Source: Pseudomonadota bacterium (GTDB taxonomy: Bacteria > Pseudomonadota > Gammaproteobacteria > Steroidobacterales > Steroidobacteraceae). From it: 34,186 bases of DNA. The translations under genes and the position numbers were made by a program. The DNA lies in assembly GCA_021792555.1 (NCBI GenBank), contig JAJYUL010000039.1, positions 1 to 34,186 of the forward strand, written 5' to 3'. The notes beneath the pieces are model-generated. The model was not told the origin of the DNA. It made no database searches and saw nothing but the letters and a program-made list of their open reading frames with translations. Shown piece by piece: positions 1-16,293 of the stretch (the first letter of the stretch is position 1; every line of letters starts with the position of its first letter).

Positions 1-143
<143 letters not shown>

Positions 144-155
144 GGCGAGTCACAC

Positions 156-231
156 AGGCCAGTAGCTCAATTGGCAGAGCGGCGGTCTCCAAAACCGCAG
201 GTTGGGGGTTCGATTCCCTCCTGGCCTGCCA
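156..231 (+). tRNA. trnW: tRNA-Trp (anticodon CCA)
   Basis: A full cloverleaf can be drawn. The acceptor arm is AGGCCAG (156-162) with CTGGCCT (221-227), the D stem GCTC/GAGC, and the anticodon stem GCGGT/ACCGC around the loop CTCCAAA, with CCA at 189-191. The T arm is GGGGG / TTCGATT / CCCTC. Discriminator G and encoded CCA are at 228-231. It lies in the same direction between tuf and secE and is probably cut out of their shared transcript. Only nine bases separate its CCA end from the secE start codon. Confidence 0.97.
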
Positions 232-240
232 GCCGATGAC

Positions 241-621
241 ATGACAGACGAAACAAAAATCGACGCAATCGACACGGCGGACAAAGCGAAGCTGTGGGTG
301 GGCGTGCTCGCGATCGTCGCGGGCATCGCCGCCTATTACCTGCTCGGCAGCCAGGCGACCTGGCTGCGCTGGCTGTACGTCGCCGCCGGCATCGCGGTCG
401 CGGCGCTGGTCGTGGGCTTCTCGCGCTACGGCGCGGAGTTCCGCGCATTTGCCGTGAGCGCGCGAGTCGAGCTGCGCAAGATCGTCTGGCCGACCCGCAA
501 CGAGACCACCATGACCACTGTGGTGGTGTTCGTGTTCGTGGCGGTCGCGGGTCTGTTTTTCTGGGGCCTCGATCTCGTGCTCGCCTGGGCGACGCGGGCG
601 TTGACCGGACAGGGGGGCTGA
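241..621 (+). CDS. secE: Preprotein translocase subunit SecE
   Basis: 126-residue inner membrane protein, the small essential subunit that clamps SecY in the SecYEG channel. Three hydrophobic segments are visible (about residues 18-36, 43-62 and 92-115), the three-helix layout of E. coli SecE. The conserved cytoplasmic stretch ELRKIVWPTRNE lies at 77-88, just before the last helix. The frame is open further upstream into the tRNA gene, so ATG at 241 is chosen as the first start that does not overlap the tRNA. No clear Shine-Dalgarno sequence is seen in the nine bases between the tRNA and this ATG. nusG follows after three bases, as in most bacteria. Confidence 0.95.
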   Translation: MTDETKIDAIDTADKAKLWVGVLAIVAGIAAYYLLGSQATWLRWLYVAAGIAVAALVVGFSRYGAEFRAFAVSARVELRKIVWPTRNETTMTTVVVFVFVAVAGLFFWGLDLVLAWATRALTGQGG

Positions 622-624
622 TTC

Positions 625-1158
625 GTGGCGCTGAGATGGTACGTGGTGCACGCCTACTCGAACTTCGAGCACCGGGTCGCCGAGTCGCTCAAGGAGCGGG
701 TCAAGCGAGCCGGACTCGAGCACAAGTTCGGCGAGATCCTGGTGCCGACCGAGGAAGTGGTCGAGATGCGCGATGGCCACAAGCGCCGCAGCGAGCGCAA
801 GTTTTATCCCGGCTACGTGCTGGTGCACATGGAGATGGACGAGGACACCTGGCATCTGGTGCGCGAGGTGCCGAAGGTCCTCGGGTTCATCGGCGGCACG
901 CCGGAGAAGCCCGCGCCGATCACCGACCGCGAGGCGATGCAGATTCTGCGCCGCGTCGAGGAAGGCGCGGAGAAGCCGCGGCCGAAGGTGCTGTTCGAGC
1001 CCGGTGAGGTGGTGCGCGTGATCGATGGGCCGTTCAACGATTTCAACGGTGTGGTCGAGAACGTCAACTACGAGAAGAGCCGGCTGCAGGTGGCCGTGCA
1101 GATCCTCGGGCGCTCGACGCCCGTGGAGCTCGACTTCTCGCAGGTCGAGAAGGCCTAG
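625..1158 (+). CDS. nusG: Transcription termination/antitermination protein NusG
   Basis: 177 residues, close to the 181 of E. coli NusG. It binds the RNA polymerase clamp, suppresses pausing and links polymerase to Rho or to the ribosome. The NGN domain begins with [16 protein letters not shown] and contains the conserved FYPGYVLV segment. A KOW domain starts near residue 125 ([19 protein letters not shown]). The start is GTG at 625, preceded by an AGGGGGG ribosome binding site at 611-617; there is no in-frame ATG nearby. It is in an operon with secE, separated by three bases. Confidence 0.96.
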   Translation: MALRWYVVHAYSNFEHRVAESLKERVKRAGLEHKFGEILVPTEEVVEMRDGHKRRSERKFYPGYVLVHMEMDEDTWHLVREVPKVLGFIGGTPEKPAPITDREAMQILRRVEEGAEKPRPKVLFEPGEVVRVIDGPFNDFNGVVENVNYEKSRLQVAVQILGRSTPVELDFSQVEKA

Positions 1159-1187
1159 GACGGCCGGTGTTTTCCGGCGCGGACGCA

Positions 1188-1219
1188 CCCGCTGCGGCGG
1201 TGCGCGGCGCCGCAGCGGG
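1188..1219 (+). terminator. Strong hairpin between nusG and rplK
   Basis: Perfect 12-bp inverted repeat (CCCGCTGCGGCG at 1188-1199 with its complement at 1208-1219) and an 8-base loop, starting 30 bases after the nusG stop. No run of T follows, so it may be an attenuator, a processing or stability element, or a Rho-dependent end rather than a classic intrinsic terminator. Confidence 0.5.
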
Positions 1220-1347
1220 GGCCGGATGGCCGCCGGATGAGTGAGCGGGTTCGCGCGCGGCGCGGGCCCGGGATGGTCGGCCGAGAGGCCAGGCGCACCG
1301 GCCCGCATGGCCGTAACAGCAGGGCGCGAGCCCACGGAATCCACGAC

Positions 1348-1373
1348 GGGGAGCCTGATCGGCGTTTGCACCC
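1348..1373 (+). promoter_or_regulatory. L1-binding-like leader of the rplKA mRNA
   Basis: Just upstream of rplK the RNA can fold with GGG (1348-1350) pairing CCC (1371-1373) and GCC (1353-1355) pairing GGC (1361-1363), leaving an asymmetric internal loop. The core GGGGAGCCT then GGCGTT then ACCC matches, from memory, the E. coli rplK leader to which ribosomal protein L1 binds to shut off translation of L11 and L1. Autogenous control by L1 is known for this operon; its action here is inferred. Confidence 0.6.
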
Positions 1374-1384
1374 GGGAGAGATCG

Positions 1385-1816
1385 ATGGCGAAGAAAGTCC
1401 AAGGCTACGTGAAATTGCAGGTGCCTGCGGGCGCGGCGAACCCCTCGCCGCCCATCGGGCCGGCGCTCGGCCAGCAGGGCGTGAACATCATGGAGTTCTG
1501 CAAGCAGTTCAATGCGCAGACCCAGAAGCTGGAGAAGGGCCTGCCGATTCCGGTGGTGATCACCGTGTACGCGGACCGCAGCTTCACCTTCGTGATGAAG
1601 ACGCCGCCGGCTTCGGTGCTGATCCGCAAGGCCATCGGCATCGAGAAGGGCAGCGGCACGCCCAACACCGCCAAGGTCGGCAAGATCAACCGCAAACAGC
1701 TTGAGGAGATCGCCAAGACCAAGCAGCCCGATCTGACCGCGGCCGACCTCGAGGCCGCCGTGCGCACCATTGCCGGCAGCGCGCGCAGCATGGGCGTCGA
1801 TGTGGAGGAGGCGTGA
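1385..1816 (+). CDS. rplK: 50S ribosomal protein L11
   Basis: 143 residues (142 in E. coli), beginning [20 protein letters not shown] and with the [22 protein letters not shown] segment typical of L11. L11 with L10 and L12 forms the GTPase-associated stalk base on 23S rRNA helices 43-44. ATG at 1385 is preceded by a GGGAGAG ribosome binding site at 1374-1380; the frame is open further upstream but without a credible start. It forms a two-gene unit with rplA, the stop codon being two bases before the rplA start. Confidence 0.97.
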   Translation: MAKKVQGYVKLQVPAGAANPSPPIGPALGQQGVNIMEFCKQFNAQTQKLEKGLPIPVVITVYADRSFTFVMKTPPASVLIRKAIGIEKGSGTPNTAKVGKINRKQLEEIAKTKQPDLTAADLEAAVRTIAGSARSMGVDVEEA

Positions 1817-1818
1817 TC

Positions 1819-2511
<693 letters not shown>

Positions 2512-2549
2512 CACGAGTTTGATGCGGGCCGGTCCGCTTGCGGGGCCGG

Positions 2550-2608
2550 CCATCATCGAAGACCGCAGGCGAGGGGCCGCCCCTCTTAATGACCGCCTGC
2601 GCAGATGG
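2550..2608 (+). ncRNA. L10 leader (autoregulatory RNA of rplJL)
   Basis: The rplA-rplJ spacer contains a nested hairpin: CCATC (2550-2554) with GATGG (2604-2608), then GCAGGCG (2565-2571) with CGCCTGC (2594-2600), then GAGGGG with CCCCTC around a CTTAAT loop. The unpaired GAAGACC on the 5' side, the CTTAAT and the closing helix match the known L10 leader, where the L10-L12 complex binds and represses translation of rplJ. The remaining 160 bases up to rplJ show no clear promoter. Confidence 0.8.
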
Positions 2609-2772
2609 TGAACCGCTGATCGCATCGAGGTTCGTCCTTGAGGCGTGAGGGGTCACCGCCGCCGCCGCGGGTCCGCAAGGTCCCGTTGCAGCGGAGACGA
2701 TGGGGAAGCCAGCCGGGCAGCCGGCCGCTTCATTCGTAAACCGTGATCTTCTCACCCGACAGGAGAGAAGGA

Positions 2773-3300
2773 ATGGCACTTAACCTGGAAGACAAGAAGG
2801 CGTTGGTAGCCGAGGTGGCCGAAGTGGCCGCCGTGGCGCAGTCCATCGTGGCTGCCGAGTACCGCGGCCTGACGGTCGGACAGATGACGGAGCTGCGCGC
2901 CAAGGCGCGCGCCCAGGGCGTGTATCTGCGTGTGGTCAAGAACACGCTGGCACGCCGGGCGCTCGCCGGGACGACCTTTGAGCAGGTGGGACCGAAGCTC
3001 AAGGGCCCGCTGGTGCTCGCGTTCTCGAAGGATGATCCGGGCGCCGCTGCGCGCCTGGTGAAGGACTTCGCGAAAGCGAACGAAAAGCTCACGGCGACTT
3101 TGGTGTCTCTCGGCGGCCAGGTGCTGGCGGCCGAGGAACTCGACAAGGTCGCCAGTCTGCCGACCCGCGAGCAGGCGTTGTCGATGCTGCTCGGCGTGAT
3201 CAAGGCGCCGATCCAGAAGTTCGTCGCGACGCTGGCGGAGCCGCCGGCGAAGCTCGCCCGCACCCTGGCCGCGGTTCGCGACCAGAAGCAGGCGGCGTAA
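2773..3300 (+). CDS. rplJ: 50S ribosomal protein L10
   Basis: 175 residues (E. coli 165). The N-terminal part ([42 protein letters not shown]) binds 23S rRNA, and the C-terminal helix is where L12 dimers dock. Together they make the ribosomal stalk that recruits translation factors. ATG at 2773 has an excellent AGGAGAGAAGGA ribosome binding site directly upstream. The L10 leader at 2550-2608 indicates feedback control by the L10-L12 complex. Confidence 0.97.
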   Translation: MALNLEDKKALVAEVAEVAAVAQSIVAAEYRGLTVGQMTELRAKARAQGVYLRVVKNTLARRALAGTTFEQVGPKLKGPLVLAFSKDDPGAAARLVKDFAKANEKLTATLVSLGGQVLAAEELDKVASLPTREQALSMLLGVIKAPIQKFVATLAEPPAKLARTLAAVRDQKQAA

Positions 3301-3342
3301 CGCCGCGCCTAATTGTCCAATTCGAATCTGCGGAGAAACAAC

Positions 3343-3726
3343 ATGGCTGTCAGCAAAGACGAAATTCTCGATGCGATTTCCAAGATGTCCCTGATGGAGG
3401 TGGTCGAACTCATCTCCGCCATGGAGGAGAAGTTCGGCGTGACCGCCGCGGCCCCGGTGGCCGTGGCTGCCGCTCCGGCCGCCGGCGGCGCTGCCGCGCC
3501 CGTCGAGGAGAAGACGGAGTTCACCGTCATCCTGAAGGAATACCCGGCCGACAAGAAGGTCACCGTCATCAAGGTGATTCGCGAGATCACCGGCCTTGGC
3601 CTGAAGGAAGCGAAAGACCTGGTCGAGGCGGTGCCCTCGACCGTCAAGGAAGCGGTGTCGAAGGCCGATTCCGAGAGCTTCAAGAAGAAGCTCGAGGAAG
3701 CCGGCGCCAAGGTGGAAATCAAGTAA
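3343..3726 (+). CDS. rplL: 50S ribosomal protein L7/L12
   Basis: 127 residues. The N-terminal dimerisation part ([20 protein letters not shown]) is followed by an alanine-rich flexible hinge at about residues 37-56. The globular C-terminal domain contains [20 protein letters not shown], which contacts EF-G and EF-Tu. ATG at 3343 follows a CGGAGAAA ribosome binding site. It is the second gene of the rplJL unit, 42 bases after rplJ, and is normally made in excess over L10. Confidence 0.98.
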   Translation: MAVSKDEILDAISKMSLMEVVELISAMEEKFGVTAAAPVAVAAAPAAGGAAAPVEEKTEFTVILKEYPADKKVTVIKVIREITGLGLKEAKDLVEAVPSTVKEAVSKADSESFKKKLEEAGAKVEIK

Positions 3727-3732
3727 GGCGAC

Positions 3733-3764
3733 GGACCGGGGCCGCCTGCGGGCGGCCCCGGTCC
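3733..3764 (+). terminator. Attenuator-like hairpin between rplL and rpoB
   Basis: Perfect 14-bp stem (GGACCGGGGCCGCC, 3733-3746, with its complement 3751-3764) and a TGCG loop, starting six bases after the rplL stop. No T run follows. In E. coli a partial terminator and an RNase III site lie at this place and lower rpoBC expression relative to L12. The same role is inferred here. The rest of the 204-base spacer shows nothing else clear. Confidence 0.6.
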
Positions 3765-3930
3765 CGATCCTTAGGGGTGAAACGCCCCGCAGGGCCGGAC
3801 CGGCTGGCACCGCGAAGCTGCGGCGCCGACCGAGCCGCCCGAACGACCGCCCTGGATGGGCGCGCCGGCAGGAGGCCCAGGGAAGGCTGCTTGATGGACG
3901 AACGCAATTTTTTCCTGAGGTGAACCCGAG

Positions 3931-8076
<4,146 letters not shown>

Positions 8077-8104
8077 TCACGGCGCGCCGTGAGGAGAACA
8101 TCCG

Positions 8105-12307
<4,203 letters not shown>

Positions 12308-12360
12308 GGAGGCCGGGCGGTGCGCGGCGCCGAGGCGCCGCGGCACGGACCGTGAAGGAT

Positions 12361-12403
12361 ACGGGCCGGCGCGGGCGAGAGCTTGCGCCGGCCCGTCGCG
12401 TTT
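12361..12403. terminator. Bidirectional terminator after rpoC
   Basis: Perfect 12-bp inverted repeat (ACGGGCCGGCGC at 12361-12372 with 12385-12396), a 12-base loop and then CGCGTTTCT. It lies between the convergent rpoC and the DUF2937 gene. A second GC-rich hairpin with one bulge lies at 12320-12346, just after the rpoC stop. Confidence 0.65.
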
Positions 12404-12955
12404 CTACCGCGAGATGGGCGCGGGAGGCGCGGCGCGATGCGCGCCGCGCAGGCGGCGGGCGATGCGCCGGCCGCCTGTGCGGGTGAGCGACCACAGCCCC
12501 TGAAACACCAGCCACACGGTGAGCGCAAACACCGCGGCGAATACCAGAGCCTGCGCGGACAGGCCGAACGTGGGGACCCAGGCCGAGAGCGTGGCGCGCA
12601 GCAGGTCGGAGTCCGGATGCAGCGCGAGGTAGAGCGCCTGGTGATACAGGCTGCCGTGCAGCGCCGCCATCTCGTCCTGCAGGCGTTGCACCGTGTGCAG
12701 CAGATGGCGGATCACGGCGCCCTCGGCGTGAATCGGCGCGACTGGGCTCGCCAGGTGATACTGGATCAGCTGGTGCAGACTGCCGCCGAAGAACTGATCG
12801 GCGATCCTCTGCCACGGCGCCAGGTCGAGCCGGGCCTGCTCGAGCCGTCCCCCCAAGCGCTGGCGGTACTGCGCCATGAAGCCCGGCACCAATCCGCCCG
12901 TCACTACGGCGCAGATCAGCAAGATCCGATCGATCAATCCCCGCACGATGAACAT
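12404..12955 (-). CDS. DUF2937 family inner membrane protein
   Basis: 183 residues with one hydrophobic segment at the N-terminus (FIVRGLIDRILLICAVVTGG) and a second near the C-terminus (ALVFAAVFALTVWLVFQGLW), separated by a long soluble stretch. The pattern VPGFMAQYRQRLGGRLEQA followed by FFGGSLHQLIQYHLAS is what I associate with the DUF2937 family, of unknown function, found in proteobacteria. The frame is open for 34 more codons upstream; ATG at 12955 is chosen because AGGAGG lies 11 bases before it and the membrane segment begins there. It stands alone on the minus strand, convergent with rpoC. Confidence 0.75.
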   Translation of the reverse strand: MFIVRGLIDRILLICAVVTGGLVPGFMAQYRQRLGGRLEQARLDLAPWQRIADQFFGGSLHQLIQYHLASPVAPIHAEGAVIRHLLHTVQRLQDEMAALHGSLYHQALYLALHPDSDLLRATLSAWVPTFGLSAQALVFAAVFALTVWLVFQGLWSLTRTGGRRIARRLRGAHRAAPPAPISR

Positions 12956-13073
12956 GGCCGGCTTGACCTCCTCTGGGATCGACTGCGGCCTCGAGCCGCG
13001 AGCCCGACCATAGCATGCCGCGTGCAGCGACTGGCCGGGGCACCCGGTGAGCGCCATCCGCGCCGGGCGTCGG

Positions 13074-13409
13074 TCACTGCGGCGCCGCGCGCAGGTCCTG
13101 CAGCAGCTCGGCGATGCGCCGCGGCGCGTGCGGCCGCGCGTACATGCGCTCCAGGTAGCCGTGCAGGACCGGGCAGCCTTCGAGCAGTCCGAAAAGCCCG
13201 CCCCAATCCACGGTGCACGCCACGATGATGTCGGCGGCGCTCATCCTGGCGCCCGCAACGAATTCGCGTCCGCGCATGTGTTGTTCGTGCACTGCGGCCA
13301 TGGCCGTGAACTCCCTTCGCGCGGGCGTGATGTCGGCGGGCAGGCGCTCCTCGGGCGCCCACAGCCCCCTGTGGCGCGCCCTCCGGGGCGGATCGATGCG
13401 GCCTTCAGC
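13074..13409 (-). pseudogene. Glutathione S-transferase C-terminal remnant
   Basis: The open frame from 13409 down to the TGA at 13074-13076 reads as the helical C-terminal domain of a GST: REFVAGARMSAADIIVAC, then a tryptophan-glycine pair and YLERMYARPHAP. The thioredoxin-like N-terminal domain that binds glutathione is missing, because the frame upstream is ended by the TGA of the YciI gene (13410-13412), which is in the same frame. An ATG at 13301 could start a 75-residue peptide, but no good ribosome binding site is seen. I read it as a truncated gene left behind after a deletion that brought the YciI gene next to it. A functional short protein cannot be excluded. Confidence 0.6.
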
Positions 13410-13676
13410 TCAGCACGGGTCGATCCAGTTGACGTCCCAGGCCCATACGGCCAGCTCCGATGCGCCGGCGCTCGCGAGGGGATCGGCCGCGGCGATCGCT
13501 TCGGCTTCGGTGATCGACTCGGCGCGCACGATGTAGGCGCCGCCGGATTGATCGATGAACCGGCCGGAGACCGCGAGCAGACCGCGGCTGCGCAGCTCAT
13601 CGAGGTAGGCGAGGTGCGGTGCAATGACCTGCGGATCGAAGTCCGGCGTACGCAGTGCCAGGATCAGAAAATGCAT
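13410..13676 (-). CDS. YciI family protein
   Basis: 88 residues with the ferredoxin-like YciI pattern: MHFLILALRTPD at the start, RPxH-type helix replaced by PHLAYLDELRSRG, then GRFIDQSGGAYIVRAES and DPLASAGASELAVWAWD. Family members are small dimeric proteins of mostly unknown activity, some linked to dehalogenation or muconolactone-like chemistry; no substrate can be given. ATG at 13676 has a GGAGAAG ribosome binding site six bases away; the upstream ATG would add 11 unlikely residues. The stop is directly followed, in the same frame, by the GST remnant. Confidence 0.85.
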   Translation of the reverse strand: MHFLILALRTPDFDPQVIAPHLAYLDELRSRGLLAVSGRFIDQSGGAYIVRAESITEAEAIAAADPLASAGASELAVWAWDVNWIDPC

Positions 13677-13850
13677 CGGCGCTTCTCCGTGCAATCCTCG
13701 GGCCGTCACTCATCGCTGCCGGCGCCATGATAGACGGGCGATCAGCGCGGCGCAGCGTGACGGACTGCAGTCTACCGGGTTGGCGTAACCATGCGTGGCA
13801 GGCGCACGGGTTTACGTTGCGGCCTGTGTGCCAATTTCGGAATGCCGGCA

Positions 13851-13879
13851 TTGCCTTGGCCCAGGCCCGCTGCTATTCT
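13851..13879 (+). promoter_or_regulatory. Sigma70 promoter of the Nramp-like transporter
   Basis: TTGCCT at 13851-13856, a 17-base spacer, and an extended -10 (TGC followed by TATTCT at 13874-13879). The predicted transcript starts near 13886, giving a leader of about 120 bases. The remaining part of the 330-base gap between 13677 and 14006 must also hold the YciI promoter on the other strand; a TATCAT -10-like element on the minus strand at 13727-13732 has no good -35. Confidence 0.55.
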
Positions 13880-13886
13880 CCATGCA

Positions 13887-13905
13887 AATGCGAATCAGTC
13901 TTATT
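13887..13905 (+). promoter_or_regulatory. Fur-box-like operator
   Basis: AATGCGAATCAGTCTTATT agrees at 16 of 19 positions with the palindromic Fur consensus form AATGAGAATCATTCTCATT. It covers the predicted transcription start of the promoter at 13851-13879, a position that would block transcription when Fur is metal-bound. The local AT richness stands out from the GC-rich surroundings. Iron control of the transporter is inferred. Confidence 0.6.
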
Positions 13906-14006
13906 TATATCCTGAAAACCCTGTCGTAAGCGGCGCCGTCGGGGCGAGCGCAGCCGGTCCGCGACAGCCGGACCGCGCAGCACTCCGGCGGCCCAGGTGA
14001 AGCTCC

Positions 14007-15275
14007 ATGGATTCGACCACTCCCGATCTCACCCTGACCCCGCGCAGCGCCATGCTGCCGTCGTGGAAAATGTTTCTCGCGGTCATGGGTCCGGGGCTGG
14101 TCGTGATGCTCGCCGACACCGACGTCGGCAGCATCATTACGGCGGCCCAGAGCGGCGTACAGTGGGGCTACCGGCTGTTGCTGCTGCAGGTGCTGCTGGT
14201 GCCGGTGCTGTTCGTGGTGCAGGAGCTCACGGTGCGGCTCGGGATCTTCACCGGCCAGGGGCACGGGGAGCTCATCCGCAAGACCTTCGGCACCGGCTGG
14301 GCCTGGCTCTCGGTGGGCGGCCTCGGTGTGGCCACCCTCGGGGCGCTGGTCACGGAATTCTCCGGCATTGCCGCAGTGGGCGACCTGTTCGGCATTCCAC
14401 GCCTGCTGAGTCTCGGGGTCACCGTCGCGGCGCTGCTGACCATCGTGCTCACCGGCAGCTACCGCCGGGTCGAGCGGGTCGCCATCGGTCTCGGGCTGTT
14501 CGAATTCGCGTTCTTCTTCATCGCCTGGCGCGCCCATCCGCACGGGGCTGCGATGCTCGGCGGCATGATGCACATGCCGCTCAACAACGGGGCATATCTG
14601 TATCTGGTGGCGGCGAACATCGGCGCGGTCATCATGCCGTGGATGATCTTCTATCAGCAGTCGGCCGTGGCGGACAAGAAACTCCAGCCGCACCACTATC
14701 GCCATGCGCGCTGGGATACCGCGATCGGGTCGGTGATCACTCAGGCCGTCATGGCGGCGATCCTGATCGCGGCGGCGGCTACCATCGGCACGCTGCATGC
14801 GCACGCCAGTCTCAACTCCATCGGCGACATCACCAAGATGCTGGTCCCCTTCCTCGGTGTGGACGTCGGACGGGTCATCTTCGGGCTTGGGACGATCGGG
14901 GCGGCCCTGGTGGCGGCCATCGTGGCATCGCTCGCCAGCGCCTGGGGGTTCGGCGAAGTGACCGGCTACCGCCATTCCCTCGAGCATCGGCCGCTCGAGG
15001 CGCCGTGGTTCTACGGAATCTATTCGCTCGCGGTCATCGGCGGTGCGGTGCTGGTCGATCTGGCGCCGAACCTCGTGGAGCTGAACATCGGCGTCGAGGT
15101 GATGAACGCTCTGATGCTGCCGTTGGTGCTCGGTTTCCTCGTGGCGCTCGCGTTCCGCGCGCTGCCGCCGGAACACCGGTTGAAGGGGCTCTATGCCTGG
15201 GTGGTCGTGGGCGTGGCAGTCCTCACCGCCGGGCTCGGCGTCTACGGCGGCATCACCGGCACCAGTCTGTTCTGA
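14007..15275 (+). CDS. Nramp-family divalent metal transporter (non-canonical)
   Basis: 422-residue inner membrane protein with about eleven hydrophobic helices in the Nramp order. Nramp proteins import Mn2+ or Fe2+ with protons. Here the helix-1 DPGN signature is replaced by ADTDVGS (residues 36-42) and the helix-6 MPH motif reads IMPWM (209-213), with Trp212 in place of His. The methionine ligand M210 is kept. The flanking Nramp pattern GPGLVV, GYRLLLLQ and VRLGIFTGQ is clear. Metal choice is therefore uncertain; some Nramp relatives with altered sites carry Mg2+ instead. ATG at 14007 follows CCAGGTGAAG. A Fur-like site upstream suggests iron control. The stop is seven bases from the stop of the convergent LysR gene. 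Confidence 0.85.
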   Translation: MDSTTPDLTLTPRSAMLPSWKMFLAVMGPGLVVMLADTDVGSIITAAQSGVQWGYRLLLLQVLLVPVLFVVQELTVRLGIFTGQGHGELIRKTFGTGWAWLSVGGLGVATLGALVTEFSGIAAVGDLFGIPRLLSLGVTVAALLTIVLTGSYRRVERVAIGLGLFEFAFFFIAWRAHPHGAAMLGGMMHMPLNNGAYLYLVAANIGAVIMPWMIFYQQSAVADKKLQPHHYRHARWDTAIGSVITQAVMAAILIAAAATIGTLHAHASLNSIGDITKMLVPFLGVDVGRVIFGLGTIGAALVAAIVASLASAWGFGEVTGYRHSLEHRPLEAPWFYGIYSLAVIGGAVLVDLAPNLVELNIGVEVMNALMLPLVLGFLVALAFRALPPEHRLKGLYAWVVVGVAVLTAGLGVYGGITGTSLF

Positions 15276-15282
15276 TCCTTGA

Positions 15283-16194
15283 TCAGGACGTGGTGGCGCG
15301 TCCCGCCTCGCCACGGATGAAATCGACGAACGCGCGCAGCGGCCCCGGCATGTGCCGGCGACTGGGGTAGTAGAGGAAGGGCCCGGAGAAACTGAGCCAC
15401 CATTGCGGCAGCACCGGGACCAGCTCGCCGCGGCGCATGCTCTCGCGGAGCACTTCCTCGAAGGTCGCGATGACGCCGAGCCCCGCCACGGCCGCGGCGA
15501 TCTGCATCTCGAGCGTGTTGGCCACCAGAGGACCCTCGGGACGGATACGCACCGTGTGCGCGCCGCGCTTGAACTCCCAGTCCGCCGTGGCGCCGCTCGC
15601 GAACCGATGCCGGATGCAGGCATGCGCGGTGAGCTCACGGGGATGCTGCGGGGCTCCATGCGCGGCGAGATACGCCGGCGCCGCGGCGGCGGCGTAGCGC
15701 TGAACCCGCGGTCCGATGGGCACGGCAATCATGTCGCGCTCGACCCGCTCCTCGTACCGGATCCCCGCGTCGAAGCCCGCGGCCAGAACGTCGATGAAGG
15801 TGTCGTTGGCGCTCACTTCAAGCGTGATGTCGGGGTGCGCGAGCAGAAACCGGCTCGCGATCGGCGGCAGAACGACCCGTGCGACGATCACGGGCACGTT
15901 CAGGCGCAGCGTGCCGGCTGGGCTGTCGCGCAGGCCGTTGAGCACATCGAGCGCGGCATCGATCTCCCCAAGTGCCGGCCCGAGCCGTTCGAACGCCCGC
16001 TGTCCGGCCTCGGTGAGCGTGACGCTGCGCGTCGTGCGGTTGAGCAGACGCACACCGAGCTGAGACTCCAGTCGCCGGACAGCCTCGCTCAGCGAGGACG
16101 CGGATATGCCGCGTATGCCAGCCGCGCCGCGGAAGCTCCGTGCCCGCGCGACGGCCATGAAAGCATCGAGATCCGCAAGATTCCGCGCGCTCAT
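15283..16194 (-). CDS. LysR-type transcriptional regulator
   Basis: 303 residues. The N-terminal winged helix-turn-helix reads LADLDAFMAVARARSFRGAA, then SSLSEAVRRLESQLGVRLLN and RTTRSVTLTEAGQ. The rest is a LysR substrate-binding domain with GTLRLNVPVIVARVVLPP and VANTLEMQIAAAVAGLGV. It is divergent from the aldo/keto reductase gene at 16294 with about 100 bases between the two starts, where an ATCCA-N11-TGGAT repeat lies. Such LysR proteins commonly activate the divergent gene and repress their own. The inducer is unknown. Confidence 0.93.
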   Translation of the reverse strand: MSARNLADLDAFMAVARARSFRGAAGIRGISASSLSEAVRRLESQLGVRLLNRTTRSVTLTEAGQRAFERLGPALGEIDAALDVLNGLRDSPAGTLRLNVPVIVARVVLPPIASRFLLAHPDITLEVSANDTFIDVLAAGFDAGIRYEERVERDMIAVPIGPRVQRYAAAAAPAYLAAHGAPQHPRELTAHACIRHRFASGATADWEFKRGAHTVRIRPEGPLVANTLEMQIAAAVAGLGVIATFEEVLRESMRRGELVPVLPQWWLSFSGPFLYYPSRRHMPGPLRAFVDFIRGEAGRATTS

Positions 16195-16203
16195 TGTGCG
16201 CTA

Positions 16204-16224
16204 ATCCATACAAGCCGTTTGGAT
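16204..16224. promoter_or_regulatory. LysR-type operator between lysR and aldo/keto reductase
   Basis: Inverted repeat ATCCA (16204-16208), 11 bases, TGGAT (16220-16224), placed 10 bases upstream of the LysR start and 70 upstream of the reductase start. This fits the T-N11-A style sites of LysR regulators. It is the best repeat in the spacer; binding is inferred. Confidence 0.45.
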
Positions 16225-16293
16225 AGGTGAAGTTTACCGTACGCGAAGAAGAGGCAAGAATAGCCCCAGGCCATTCAGTTGCGGAGCGAGCTC

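Noticed and set aside
13905-15728. Minus-strand open frame of 607 codons across the Nramp gene and into lysR
   Set aside because: The Nramp reading on the plus strand has transmembrane segments and family motifs; the antisense frame is Arg/Asp/His-rich noise.
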